Of a stretch of 45,474 nucleotides of DNA, positions 27,060-37,526 are shown in pieces; position 1 is the stretch's first letter; every line of letters starts with the position of its first letter. The translations under genes and the position numbers were made by a program. The notes beneath the pieces were generated by a model. It saw only the letters and a list, made by a program, of their open reading frames with translations, was not told where the DNA came from and did not search any database. The DNA comes from Fibrobacteria bacterium (lineage in GTDB: Bacteria > Fibrobacterota > Fibrobacteria > UBA11236). The stretch is from positions 1-45,474 of the forward strand of contig JADGQO010000167.1 of NCBI GenBank assembly GCA_017881725.1, written 5' to 3'.

Positions 27060-27771
27060 GAAAACTCCTTTTTATGCCAATTTTACAAGTCCCTGGCTAA
27101 ACTAAAATATTGAAAGCTGATTTCAATCCACACACGCTCAATACTTGACGCTTTTCTTCCCACGTAAAATATTTTCAACAGTTTATAGGTTGATTGTTAA
27201 TATCCTGCGCTGAAATATACTTTTTCAACATTTACTCACAGGAATTTGTTTAAAACTCAGTTTTAAAAACTCTTTCGGGGATGGATTGTGAATAGATACC
27301 TCATAACTCTTATCCCTACCTGTTCACAAGGATAACACCTTCCATTTTTCTGGAATTCCCCATTTCATTCACTTTTCAATCCTTATTATAAAACGATATA
27401 AATCAGGCTGTTAGACCATCAAAACGGGGTTTTCACCATCTACACACAACCCTATTCCTAATCCTATTTATATCTAAAACTAGAAGAAATAAGAAAAACA
27501 ACAGTTGGCAGAGTGATCCCGGCGGCAATGACGTTCAATGATTTCACATGGGGTCATCCAAAGCTTTCAGCTTCCATGAGGCGTTGAGAGGACGCAGTCA
27601 ACCTTTTTCTAGTTCGCGCAAGGGGAGTTTCCGAAAACCGGGAATAACCCGCCTAAGGCTTCCCAAACGGTTTTCTATTCCATGAATAAATCTTTCCGGT
27701 GGGAGAGGAGCTATTCACATTTCCCCTTTCCCAGTCCCAAGTGAAATAGGTTTTGCGTTATCTCCCAACAA
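27060..27771. other. AT-rich 712-bp gap without a gene
   Basis: No open frame here looks coding. The part at 27100-27500 is AT-rich with several sequences such as CTATTCACA. The part at 27530-27720 is GC-richer and structured: ATGAC/GTCAT arms near 27528-27557, GTTGA/TCAAC around 27585-27602, and the strong hairpin listed separately. It could hold an untranslated RNA or the long leader of the lipoprotein gene. Confidence 0.45.
27633..27675 (-). ncRNA. Strong hairpin, candidate structured RNA element
   Basis: Read on the minus strand, GAAAACC pairs with GGTTTTC and, after a GTTT bulge, GGGAA pairs with TTCCC, so 12 base pairs stack around a loop with the palindrome GCCTTAGGC. It starts about 97 nt past the sigma-factor stop. 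There is no T-tract, so it is not a standard terminator. I do not recognise it as 6S, SRP, tmRNA or RNase P RNA. This is a low-confidence call. Confidence 0.25.
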
Positions 27772-28659
27772 TCAAAAAATGTGAAGATGGGGATAAAGTG
27801 CTTTGGATCGCGAGAAATGTTTCAGCTTGGAAATCGCGCGTTCCTTGATTTGCCGGACGCGTTCGCGCGTCAAATTCAACCGGCGTCCGATTTCTTCCAG
27901 GGAATACGGCACATGGGGATGGATGCCGAAATACATTTTCAGAACCGTGCATTCACGAATCGGCAAAGAGTCGAGCACGTTGACTACGCCTTGGTTCAAT
28001 TCGTTTTTAAGCAAATCAATTTCCGGACTATTGTCTTCGGAATCGTGAAGCATATCCAAGAGTCCGGATTCATCATCCAAGGATCGCGGGGCATCTAGAG
28101 AGGCGGGTTGTTGGGCCATCTCCACGCTGCTTTCCACCACGGCGAGATCCAATTGCAGTTCCTGGGAAATTTCCAAAGCGGTGGGAGGGCGTTCCAGTTT
28201 TTGTTCCAATTGGATCATGCAACGGTGGATGCGCGATAATTGCGTGATGCGGCTGATGGGTAATTTGATCATGCGCGATTGTTCGCTCAACGCTTGCAAG
28301 ATGGATTGCCGGATCCACCAGACGGCGTAGGAAATGAATTTGAATTGGCGCGTCTCGTCGAAACGTTTCGCGGCGCGTATCAAACCGAGATTACCTTCGT
28401 TGATCAAATCCGACATGGGCAAACCTTGATGCTGGTAATTGCGGCATACGGAAACGACGAAGCGCAGGTTGGCGCGGATCAAAGTATTCAAGGCGTCGCG
28501 ATCGCCTTCGCGGACGCGCTTAGCCAATTCCGATTCTTCGGCCAAGGAAAGCGGTTTGCTTCCACCGATTTCCTTATAATATTGGGTTAGGTTTTGGCTG
28601 TCGCGGGCCGGGGCATTATCGGTATAAGCGGCGGTGGTTTTGGCGTTCGTTTTCTTCAT
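27772..28659 (-). CDS. RNA polymerase sigma factor, sigma-70 family (RpoD/SigA-like)
   Basis: This encodes 295 residues with regions 1.2 to 4 and no long region 1.1. Region 1.2 is LTQYYKEIGGSKPLSLAEE. Region 2 includes LIRANLRFVVSVCRNYQHQG, DLINEGNLGLIRAAKRFD and the -10 recognition helix YAVWWIRQSILQAL. Region 3 is ISRITQLSRIHR. The region 4.2 helix-turn-helix is SLEEIGRRLNLTRERVRQIK. The length is typical of primary sigma factors in Bacteroidota-like phyla and of group 2 factors elsewhere, so it may or may not be the housekeeping one. The ATG at 28659 (MKKTNAKTTA) is preferred; ATGs at 28674 and 28689 are possible and none has a clear ribosome site. Confidence 0.93.
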   Translation of the reverse strand: MKKTNAKTTAAYTDNAPARDSQNLTQYYKEIGGSKPLSLAEESELAKRVREGDRDALNTLIRANLRFVVSVCRNYQHQGLPMSDLINEGNLGLIRAAKRFDETRQFKFISYAVWWIRQSILQALSEQSRMIKLPISRITQLSRIHRCMIQLEQKLERPPTALEISQELQLDLAVVESSVEMAQQPASLDAPRSLDDESGLLDMLHDSEDNSPEIDLLKNELNQGVVNVLDSLPIRECTVLKMYFGIHPHVPYSLEEIGRRLNLTRERVRQIKERAISKLKHFSRSKALYPHLHIF

Positions 28660-28729
28660 ACAGGAATAATGCATCAAAAAACAAGCCATTAAAATAGAGA
28701 CTCATTTCATCCAAATTTCAAATTTACCT

Positions 28730-29701
28730 CTACTTCTTTTTCAACATATCCGTGAGCAAAGCGTGCGTGGTTAAATTTTCCGCTTCCGCTTGAAAATTCA
28801 ACAGGACTCGATGATTCATGGCTGAATTGAACAGTTGGCGCAAGTCTTCTTCAATCGGCGTGGGACGGCCATGCAGTAATGCGCGGGCCTTAGCCGCTAA
28901 AACCAAAAATTGAATCGCACGGGGACCCGCGCCCCATTTAACATATTTCGCCACTTCCGGATACGAATTGTCAGATGATGGCCGTGTGGCACGTACCCAT
29001 TTCACCGCCAGTTCGAAAATATGGTCGGAAACCGTCATGCTCATCACTTTATCCTGCAAATCCAGGATTTGTTCGCGATTCAATACGGGCTGGATTTTCT
29101 CCGTCATCTTACCAGTATGTTTTTTAATGATCGCGAGTTCCTGTTCATAGGAAGGGTAATCCAATTGCAGGCAGAAAAGAAACCGATCCAATTGCGCTTC
29201 CGGCAAAGGGTAGGTGCCTTCTTGTTCGATGGGATTTTGCGTGGCCAAAACCATGAACGGTTCCACCAGTTTTTCCGTGCGGCCAAATACTGTGACCATG
29301 CGTTCCTGCATGGATTGCAGCAGTGCGGCTTGCGTTTTCGGCGGAGTGCGGTTGATTTCATCCGCGAGAAGGATTTGCGTGAAGACCGGACCATGCACGA
29401 AAACCAGTTCGCGTTGTCCCGTGCTTTTATTTTCCTGGAGGATTTCCGTACCGAGAATATCCGACGGCATGAGATCCGGTGTAAACTGAATGCGGTTGAA
29501 GGGCAGGTTCAACGCTTGCGCGAAGCTGTTGACCATGGTGGTCTTGGCCATACCGGGTACGCCGATGAGCAAGACATGTCCACGGCACAACAAGGCGATG
29601 AGCATTTTTTCCAGGACTTCATCCTGGCCGACCACGACCTTGGAAATTTCTTTTTGGAGGGTTTGCAAAAGGCCGGGAATTTCCTGGAGTGCGATGGGCA
29701 T
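28730..29701 (-). CDS. MoxR-type AAA+ ATPase
   Basis: This is a 323-residue AAA+ protein. It has Walker [11 protein letters not shown], Walker [21 protein letters not shown] with the MoxR phrase SMQERMVT, sensor 1 [20 protein letters not shown] and the arginine-finger region DRFLF, followed by the lid domain ([20 protein letters not shown]). MoxR proteins act as chaperones for partner proteins, often with VWA domains. The usual DUF58 and VWA partner genes are not next to it here, so partners must lie elsewhere. It ends 71 bp before the sigma-factor start region and may share its transcript. Confidence 0.92.
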   Translation of the reverse strand: MPIALQEIPGLLQTLQKEISKVVVGQDEVLEKMLIALLCRGHVLLIGVPGMAKTTMVNSFAQALNLPFNRIQFTPDLMPSDILGTEILQENKSTGQRELVFVHGPVFTQILLADEINRTPPKTQAALLQSMQERMVTVFGRTEKLVEPFMVLATQNPIEQEGTYPLPEAQLDRFLFCLQLDYPSYEQELAIIKKHTGKMTEKIQPVLNREQILDLQDKVMSMTVSDHIFELAVKWVRATRPSSDNSYPEVAKYVKWGAGPRAIQFLVLAAKARALLHGRPTPIEEDLRQLFNSAMNHRVLLNFQAEAENLTTHALLTDMLKKK

Positions 29702-29779
29702 GCTAGGGATCTTTCCGGAAAAATGAAGGAATAAAAGACGTGTTTTCTTTGAGGAAAGTACTCGTTTTCAGATGAATTC

Positions 29780-29897
29780 TCAAATCTTCACCGGGGACTT
29801 GTCCGGACAAAAAGACGCTTTCGTGCCTGAAGTCAGGGTCACCTGGCCAAGGTAAACCGAATTGAGATTTGCGGAAGTTAAATCGCCATTTCGAAAT
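29780..29897 (-). pseudogene. Fragment of the GH26 C-terminal module, third copy
   Basis: It encodes only SANLNSVYLGQV and a few more residues of the module seen whole at 31111-31509, then diverges into SGTKASFCPDKSPVKI and stops. It lies just past the original end of the second lipoprotein copy, out of frame with it. It has no start of its own and is a leftover of tandem duplication. Confidence 0.65.
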
Positions 29898-30377
29898 TTA
29901 CGGAAGCTCCCAGTCCGTAGGCTTGGAAAACAAAAGCCAATGCGCGCCGCAGTTGTGGAGGGAGTCGCTGCGAATCTAAGGAAATAACACTCCATTATTC
30001 GCAATGTCATTTAAAGTATCACGAATAATTGAATAGTTGTCATTGTATTCAAGTGTATTAACGGTGATTTCAAAATTTCTTTTTACCCTTCCTGTAAATT
30101 TTATGCCATTGTCGCCTTTGCGTGCATAAAGCCCAACAGTCTCCCTGAACGGATTTGCAAGACCTCCATTTGGTATATCCAATGTTTTATCATAAAATTT
30201 TCCTGATTTCGAAAAGCACTCTTCAATACAGTTTGTTGCAGTAAAGGGTGTTAATCGTGTCCAGCAACCCACCAAACCGGATTCAACTAGTGGTGGATAA
30301 TTAGAAGAGCCGTCTCCCATACATCCCATCAATACTAATTCGGTCAGTACCACGAATCCAATTTTACATCCATTCAT
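29898..30377 (-). pseudogene. Small lipoprotein, second copy, cut by an in-frame TAG
   Basis: The leader ends at LTELVLMGC, a good lipobox. The body matches the neighbouring lipoprotein (30613-31098): YPPLVESGLVGCWTR against YPALNKNQLVGCWVM, then CIEECFSKSGKFY and IIRDTLNDIANNG. TAG at 29976-29978 stands where the other copy has Tyr in YPYIRSD. The frame then goes on with IRSDSLHNCGAHWLLFSKPT and DWELP to a TAA at 29898. The product made now would be 133 residues instead of 159. AAGGAAGG precedes the ATG. The two copies are far more alike in the last 90 bp than before, which points to a mosaic origin. Confidence 0.75.
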
Positions 30378-30389
30378 AGACCTTCCTTA

Positions 30390-30612
30390 TCAAGGTTGCA
30401 CCACAAATCTATCCAACACCACTCCCGATGTTGGGCTATTCACCGCCAGCTTGAAAGATAAGTCGCGATGGCTGGTTGTCGAAAGCGCCTTAACAGAGGT
30501 GGAAAGCGTGAAGCGAACCGTACTGAAAGCATTGTTGGGCAATGAAGTCAGGGCCACTTGGCCAAGGTAAACCGAATTGAGATTGGCGGAAGTTAAATTG
30601 CCATTTCGAAAT
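30390..30612 (-). pseudogene. Fragment of the GH26 C-terminal module, second copy
   Basis: It encodes SANLNSVYLGQVALTSLPNN and continues to LSFKLAVNSPTSGVVLDRFV and a stop at 30390, matching the last 70 or so residues of the module at 31111-31509. The first half of the module and any signal peptide are missing, and the frame overlaps the end of the upstream lipoprotein gene. The stop is 12 bp before the start of the second lipoprotein copy. Confidence 0.7.
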
Positions 30613-31098
30613 TTACGGAAGCGCCCAGTCCGTAGGCTTGGGGAACAAAAGCCAATGCGCGCCACAGTTGTGGAGGGAGTCGCTGCGGATATATGGGTAC
30701 ATATAGCCATTAGCAGCGATGTCATTCAACGTGTCCCTGATAATTGTGAAATTGGCACTGTATTGAGCGGTATCAATATCGGGCTTAACGTTTGATTTTT
30801 CGGTACGCGAAATAGTAACGTCCGTCCCTCTTCCGAGGGAATAGAAACCGACTTCCTCAGTAAAAAAATTTGGGTACGATTGACTCGGAGGATATGTGGT
30901 TTTGAAATAAATTTTACCCGATTCAGAATAACAATTCTCTACACAGGTTGCACCAGGATAGGGATTTGGCATTACCCAACATCCAACCAGCTGATTTTTA
31001 TTTAATGCCGGGTACCTATCGCCTCCATCGTTAATGCATCCAGCCAAAAAAACCAATGGGAAAAAGGACAATCCCACTTTGTACCCATAAAATTTCAT
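30613..31098 (-). CDS. Small cysteine-rich lipoprotein, first copy
   Basis: This encodes 161 residues. The leader ends at FFPLVFLAGC with a canonical lipobox. The mature protein has LVGCWVMPNPYPGATCVENC, GKIYFKTTYP, IIRDTLNDIAANG and a C-terminal SLHNCGAHWLLFPKPTDWAL. It has four or five conserved Cys shared with the second copy, so disulfides are likely. The domain is unknown; the pattern (a GCW motif, then a strand-rich body) suits a lipocalin-like or small beta protein, but this is only a guess. AAAAGGAG precedes the ATG. It starts 12 bp after the stop of the GH26 module frame, as if in its operon. Confidence 0.75.
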   Translation of the reverse strand: MKFYGYKVGLSFFPLVFLAGCINDGGDRYPALNKNQLVGCWVMPNPYPGATCVENCYSESGKIYFKTTYPPSQSYPNFFTEEVGFYSLGRGTDVTISRTEKSNVKPDIDTAQYSANFTIIRDTLNDIAANGYMYPYIRSDSLHNCGAHWLLFPKPTDWALP

Positions 31099-31110
31099 AA
31101 CCGTCTCCTT

Positions 31111-31509
31111 TTATGGCAGAATCACTAGACGATCTAGTACCACTCCCGAGGTGGGACTATTCACCGCCAGCTTGAAAGATAAGTCGCGATGGCTGGTTGC
31201 CGAAAGCGCCTTCGCTGAAGATGGGTGCGCGAAGCAAACCGTTCTGTAAGCATTGTTGGGCAACCGAGTCGGCCTCACCTGGCCGAGGTAAACCGAATTG
31301 AGATTGGAGGAAGGGCAATCCGCATACAATTCAACAGTTCCTTTATAATAGGGGTTGACCGGAATGGCTGGTAGAAACACGCCTACAGTCGCGGTGCTGG
31401 AAGCTTTGTCCAAGAGCGTCGAGGAAAAATCCCTGCTCTTGACGGTAATGTAGCCGCTTCCAGAAAGCTTTAGGGCCGCCCGAAAAACTCCTTCCTCGTT
31501 CCGACTCAT
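31111..31509 (-). pseudogene. Carbohydrate-binding-like module cut off from the GH26 gene by an in-frame TAA
   Basis: This frame encodes about 132 residues (LKLSGSGYITVKSRDFSSTL, NPYYKGTVELYADCPSSNLN, LSFKLAVNSPTSGVVLDRLV). It is a beta-sandwich-like module that typically ends secreted sugar-active enzymes; it has no signal peptide. It is in the same frame as the GH26 gene upstream, with TAA at 31513-31515 and one codon between that stop and the ATG at 31507-31509. So it is either the lost C-terminus of a 548-residue GH26 protein or, less likely, a coupled separate gene with no ribosome site of its own. The exact domain family is not certain. Confidence 0.6.
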
Positions 31510-31512
31510 TCT

Positions 31513-32757
31513 TTACGCTGGGCTGAAAAGCCGAAACAGAAAGCGGAGATTCTGATAGGCCGCGTGCAATAAATTTCCTGACTGGCTACCCGGCAAGTTT
31601 TCCAGGCCGCGGAGGGAAAAATCCTCTGAGCCGTTTTGCGCATTGTAAAGAAAATGGAATTGGATGCGAAGGTCCGCTCCTATGGAATCCAAGGCATCGA
31701 CATACCAATTCAATTTCGCGTCGGCTTCCTTCCGGTTGGTGCCGAATTCCCCGAGCCCAAAAGGAATATCCGTGCGATTTCCCAGCGATGCTTGCGATCG
31801 TAAATGCGATCCCAACTCGCCGTAAAATTTTTCCAGTACTTGCTCCAGGGTTTGCGTCCGTTTGGAATAATGCTCGTACGCGTCCACGAAAATCAAATCC
31901 ACGTATTCGTCTCCGGGATAATACCGGAATGGGCGATTCCATTCTTCGTCGGGAAAAGTTTCCGCGTTCGGGCAAAAAGCCCAATAATGGTTTTTGGGTC
32001 CGGCATGGGAAAAGATGGCGTGGACATGGCGCCAGGCTTGGATATAGGCTTGCGGTCCATCGGCATGGCCGTCGCTATCAGCGTCACCGCCTCCGGCATA
32101 GGGATACCAGTCGCCGTTCATTTCATGCGCGAAGCGAATGATGACGGGATGGGCGAAGTCACGGATCGTTGTTGCCACGGCGTTCAGGAGCGAATCGAAT
32201 TTTCCTTGCGTGGTTAAGGCGAGAAAGGTTTTCTGATAGCGGAGATCGGGATTGGCCCAATACTTCGGATCCAAAGTCACATAAGGCACGCAGCCGTTCG
32301 CGTAAGCCGCGTCCAGGAACGCACGCAGGTTTTTCGCTTGAACCGTGTAGTCGAAATAAGCTCCGACCAAAGCGGGGTAGACGCCGGTTTGTTGGTGAAA
32401 GACCGCGACATTGGAATCGACCTCGTGGGCATAATTCATGGATTGAAAAGCAAATTGCAATCCGACCATGCTTTTACCGGTGCCGCTGCCGCTGCCGGCG
32501 TCGCCGTTGTTCGTAACGCCATACGCAATGGCTACGGGATTGGCCGCGTGCTTAAGACCGGAAAGTTCCGGAAGGAAATTAGCTTCGACGATGGAGTCGG
32601 TGTCGAAGAGGCAGGAGGAGAGGAAAAGAGCGGGAAGCGTTAGCGTCAGGGTTAAGAAGAAGCGGCCCAGAGGTCGCCATTGAATACCGTCGACTTTTTC
32701 AAACCCGACGTACTTTGCTAAACCGCAAAGCTTGGAGACGATGGCAGGCAAGGCCAT
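31513..32757 (-). CDS. GH26 mannanase-like lipoprotein
   Basis: This encodes 414 residues from the ATG at 32757. The lipobox LSSC puts the lipid on Cys49. The catalytic domain has HPVIIRFAHEMNGDWYPYAG with the acid/base Glu212, and FGLGEFGTN with the nucleophile Glu337, the classic GH26 pair. Family members cut beta-mannan or related beta-1,3/1,4 glucans. An Asp-rich loop (GGDADSDGHAD) follows the acid/base motif and may bind calcium. The frame is open to 32838 but that would overlap atpC. The ATG used still leaves a long stretch before the hydrophobic leader. It ends at TAA, after which the same frame encodes the binding-like module at 31111-31509. Confidence 0.85.
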   Translation of the reverse strand: MALPAIVSKLCGLAKYVGFEKVDGIQWRPLGRFFLTLTLTLPALFLSSCLFDTDSIVEANFLPELSGLKHAANPVAIAYGVTNNGDAGSGSGTGKSMVGLQFAFQSMNYAHEVDSNVAVFHQQTGVYPALVGAYFDYTVQAKNLRAFLDAAYANGCVPYVTLDPKYWANPDLRYQKTFLALTTQGKFDSLLNAVATTIRDFAHPVIIRFAHEMNGDWYPYAGGGDADSDGHADGPQAYIQAWRHVHAIFSHAGPKNHYWAFCPNAETFPDEEWNRPFRYYPGDEYVDLIFVDAYEHYSKRTQTLEQVLEKFYGELGSHLRSQASLGNRTDIPFGLGEFGTNRKEADAKLNWYVDALDSIGADLRIQFHFLYNAQNGSEDFSLRGLENLPGSQSGNLLHAAYQNLRFLFRLFSPA

Positions 32758-32770
32758 CGCGATTATTCCA

Positions 32771-34443
<1,673 letters not shown>

Positions 34444-35382
34444 TTATCCCTTCAACGCCTCAGCGCCGGATACGATTTCGATGAGTTCCTTGGTGATGGC
34501 GGCCTGGCGGGCGCGGTTCATCTTCAAGGTCAAGCTGCCGATCAATTCCTTGGTATTCTTGGTGGCCGCGTCCATGGCCGTCATGCGCGCGGTATGCTCG
34601 CCCACGGCGTTCTCCAGCAAGGAGCGGAAGAACTGGATGGTCACGAGCTGCGGCAAGAGGGCGTTGAACACCTCGGCCGGATTCGGTTCCACGATATAGT
34701 CGAGTTTGGGCCCCGAAGCATTCCCTGCGGCCGACCCAGCGTGGGAATTCCCGGTAGCCGACGCTGCGGAACCCGACTTCGCTTTTCCTTTTTCATCCTT
34801 CGCGCCCTTAGTCGGACGCGGGAAGGGGAGTAACTGCACGGTTACGGGGGTTTGCGACAGCACGGAATTATACCGGTTGTACACCAGGAACACTTGGTCC
34901 ACTTCCCCGGAAATGAAATCCTGGATGGCCGTCTGGGCGATCTCGGTGGCGGATGCGAAGGTGGCCACGTTGCTCAGCGCGTCGGTATTTTTGGGCACAG
35001 CGTATTTGCCGCGGATGATGAAATCCTTGGCGCGTCGGCCCAGGCCCACGGCTTCGAAGGAATTATTCCCTTCCAGCGCGCGGACGAAAGCCTTGAGCAG
35101 GTTGTTGTTGAAGGAACCGCACAGGCCGCGATCGGACGCCAATACATAGTAGCGGGTCTTTTTGACTTCGCGGGCCTTCATGAGCGGATGATCCAGGTCC
35201 TGGAAGGACGCGGTCACCTGTTCCATCAGCTCCTGCATTTTCTCGTAATACGGGCGCGTGCGGCTGTACGCATCCTGGGCGCGGCGCAGACGCGCGGCCG
35301 AGACCATTTTCATGGCGGACGTGATCTTGCTCGTGTTCGGAAGCGATTTGATCCGTAACCGGTAGTCTTTAATCGACGGCAT
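34444..35382 (-). CDS. atpG: ATP synthase subunit gamma with a low-complexity insertion
   Basis: This is a 312-residue rotor shaft subunit. Both coiled-coil ends are present: N-terminal YRLRIKSLPNTSKITSAMKM and C-terminal RMTAMDAATKNTKELIGSLT followed by NRARQAAITKELIEIVSGAE. The Rossmann-like middle has YYVLASDRGLCGSFNNNLLK. Residues 190-225 form a charged and then Gly/Ala/Ser/Asn-rich insertion (GAKDEKGKAKSGSAASATGN) between QLLPFPRP and YIVEPNP, where most gammas have only a short loop. This makes the protein about 25 residues longer than usual. The gene lies 9 bp after atpA. Confidence 0.96.
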   Translation of the reverse strand: MPSIKDYRLRIKSLPNTSKITSAMKMVSAARLRRAQDAYSRTRPYYEKMQELMEQVTASFQDLDHPLMKAREVKKTRYYVLASDRGLCGSFNNNLLKAFVRALEGNNSFEAVGLGRRAKDFIIRGKYAVPKNTDALSNVATFASATEIAQTAIQDFISGEVDQVFLVYNRYNSVLSQTPVTVQLLPFPRPTKGAKDEKGKAKSGSAASATGNSHAGSAAGNASGPKLDYIVEPNPAEVFNALLPQLVTIQFFRSLLENAVGEHTARMTAMDAATKNTKELIGSLTLKMNRARQAAITKELIEIVSGAEALKG

Positions 35383-35391
35383 GTTTCAGTC

Positions 35392-36918
35392 CTAGCCGGC
35401 CACGAATTGCTTGCCGAACTCCTCCAAAGCCTTCTTGATCTCGTTGGTCAGGTCGTCATCGAGCTTCTTCTTGTCCTCGATGGTTTTGACGAGCGCGGGA
35501 TACTTGATTTCGACGAAGGACATCAGCTGCTCCTCGTAAGCGGCGATGCTCTTCACGGCCACGTCGTCCGTATAGCCGTTCATGCCCGCGTACACGATGA
35601 AGATGATTTTGCCGATGCTGTAAGGCGCGTACTGTCCCTGGCGCAGGATGCGCATCATGCGCTCGCCGCGGGCCAACTGCTTCTGCGTGGCCTTGTCCAA
35701 ATCCGACGCGAACTGCGCGAAGGCCGCGAGGTTGCGGTACTGGGCCAAGGTGATACGTAACGGGCCGGTTACCTGCTTGGTGGCCTTGATCTGGGCGTCG
35801 CCGCCCACGCGGGACACGGACAAGCCTACGTCCACGGCCGGACGCTGGCCGGCGTTGAACTGGTTGGTGTCCAGGAAGATCTGGCCGTCCGTGATCGAGA
35901 TCACGTTGGTGGGAATGTAAGCCGACACGTCGCCGGCCTGGGTTTCGATGATGGGCAGGGCCGTCAGCGAACCGCCGCCTTCCTTGGCGGACATCTTGGC
36001 CGCGCGTTCGAGCAAGCGGGAGTGCAGATAAAACACGTCGCCGGGGAAAGCCTCGCGACCCGGGGGACGGCGGAGGAGGAGCGACAACTGGCGGTAGGCC
36101 TGGGCCTGCTTGGTCAAGTCGTCGTAAATCACCAGGGCATGCTGGCCGTTGTACATGAAGTACTCGCCCATGGTTGCGCCGCAATAGGGAGCCAGGTATT
36201 GGAGCGGAGCCGGGTCGGAGGCGTTGGCCGCGACCACGCAGGTATAGTCCATGGCGCCGGCGGCCTTGAGGCGCTCGACGATTTGCACCACGGTGCTTTG
36301 TTTCTGGCCGATGGCAACGTAGATGCACATCATGCCCTTGCCCTTTTGATTCAAAATCGTATCGATGGCAATGGCGGTTTTGCCCGTCTTGCGATCGCCG
36401 ATGATGAGCTCGCGCTGGCCACGACCGATGGGAATCATGGTGTCGATGGCCTTGATGCCCGTTTCCATGGGTTCGCATACGTTCTGGCGGCGCACGATGC
36501 CCGGGGCCTTGGCTTCGATGGGGCGCACGTGGGTTCGGTCCAGGGCTGGACCGCCGTCGATGGGTTCGCCCAAAGCGTTGATGACGCGGCCCAGTATGGT
36601 CGGTCCCACCGGCACGGCGGCGATGGTCTTGGTACGGCGCGCGGTGTCGCCTTCGGACACAGCGGCGGCGTCACCGAGAATGGCCACGCCCACGTTGTCT
36701 TCTTCCAGGTTCAACACCAAGGCCGTCACGGTTTTCTTGGCGCCTTGGATTTCGATGAGCTCGCCGGCCATGACCTGGGTCAAGCCGTAAATGCGCGCGA
36801 TGCCGTCGCCGGACTGCAAGACCGTGCCGGTCTCGTAGGTATCGGTCGAGGTCTCGATGGATTCCAACTGCTTGCGCAGGATGGAAGTGATTTCGTCGGA
36901 TCGGAGTTCTGCGGCCAT
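35392..36918 (-). CDS. atpA: ATP synthase subunit alpha
   Basis: This is a 508-residue non-catalytic nucleotide-binding subunit of F1. Walker A is [14 protein letters not shown]. The family phrases [30 protein letters not shown] and [17 protein letters not shown] (with the arginine finger) are all present. It starts 10 bp after the atpH stop and is of normal length, with no anomaly seen. Confidence 0.98.
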   Translation of the reverse strand: MAAELRSDEITSILRKQLESIETSTDTYETGTVLQSGDGIARIYGLTQVMAGELIEIQGAKKTVTALVLNLEEDNVGVAILGDAAAVSEGDTARRTKTIAAVPVGPTILGRVINALGEPIDGGPALDRTHVRPIEAKAPGIVRRQNVCEPMETGIKAIDTMIPIGRGQRELIIGDRKTGKTAIAIDTILNQKGKGMMCIYVAIGQKQSTVVQIVERLKAAGAMDYTCVVAANASDPAPLQYLAPYCGATMGEYFMYNGQHALVIYDDLTKQAQAYRQLSLLLRRPPGREAFPGDVFYLHSRLLERAAKMSAKEGGGSLTALPIIETQAGDVSAYIPTNVISITDGQIFLDTNQFNAGQRPAVDVGLSVSRVGGDAQIKATKQVTGPLRITLAQYRNLAAFAQFASDLDKATQKQLARGERMMRILRQGQYAPYSIGKIIFIVYAGMNGYTDDVAVKSIAAYEEQLMSFVEIKYPALVKTIEDKKKLDDDLTNEIKKALEEFGKQFVAG

Positions 36919-36928
36919 GTGCTGATTC

Positions 36929-37465
36929 CTATGCGGCTAGTTTCTGCTTGAGCAGTTCGAGTTTATGTCGGAGGCTGGCGTCCGTGATTTGATCGCCTTG
37001 CACGATGCGGAAGCCCGCAAGGAGGTTGGCGTCAATGGTATTTTCCAGCAAAAACTTTTTCCCCGGGCGCTGCGCTTCCAGGCCGCGGGCCAATTTGTCC
37101 ATCTGTTCCTGCGACAGCGCCTGGGCGCTGACGATGGTGGCGCGCAAAATATTCTTGCGCTCCTCTTCCAGGGTCAGGTATTCATCCGCGATGCCGCGCA
37201 ACAGCGCGAAGCGGGCTTTGTGTTCCAACAGCTTAAAGAACTTGACCGTGAGCGGCGCCATCTGTCCCACGGTGTTGGCCATGAGCTTGGCCTTATCTTC
37301 CGTGTGCCGGATGGGATGGGTCAGGAACTTATGCAAGGCGGGCAGTCGGCGGAACGTCTCGGCCAGGGCCCGCATGTCGGCGAGCACGGCGTCGTTCGAA
37401 CCCGCAGCCAGGGCCGCATCCATCAGGGTGCGGGCATAGACTCCGGCGGCTTTATCCTTTTTCAT
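36929..37465 (-). CDS. atpH: ATP synthase subunit delta
   Basis: This is a 178-residue peripheral stalk subunit. The N-terminal helical domain begins with [20 protein letters not shown]. The C-terminal domain has the delta signature [20 protein letters not shown], which matches the usual GG--I-VGD---D-S---L pattern with Ala in place of the first Gly. It connects b to alpha. The position between atpF and atpA is the standard order. Confidence 0.95.
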   Translation of the reverse strand: MKKDKAAGVYARTLMDAALAAGSNDAVLADMRALAETFRRLPALHKFLTHPIRHTEDKAKLMANTVGQMAPLTVKFFKLLEHKARFALLRGIADEYLTLEEERKNILRATIVSAQALSQEQMDKLARGLEAQRPGKKFLLENTIDANLLAGFRIVQGDQITDASLRHKLELLKQKLAA

Positions 37466-37526
37466 TTCGCTTCCGTATCCTGTACTTAATCGCGTTCGGT
37501 GCTACGAGTGAGTTACGGGAAAAGCC

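Larger units (their letters stand above)
29780..31345. repeat. Tandem array: GH26 module end plus lipoprotein gene
   Basis: The marker AGGTAAACCGAATTGAGATT occurs at 31286, 30565 and 29850, giving periods of 721 and 715 bp. Each full unit holds the 3' part of the GH26 C-terminal module followed 12 bp later by a lipoprotein gene. The third unit is cut short. Conservation is high in the module end and the lipoprotein 3' end, and low in the lipoprotein 5' part. Confidence 0.75.

Noticed and set aside
27100..27730. Possible replication origin, because of AT-rich DNA with CTATTCACA-like boxes
   Set aside because: No perfect TTATNCACA box is present, the matches are scattered, and rpmH plus parS at the right end place the origin elsewhere.
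28659..28689. Upstream ATGs as sigma-factor starts
   Set aside because: They add only a hydrophobic, Cys-containing stretch (MACFLMHYSC) not seen in sigma factors and have no ribosome site.
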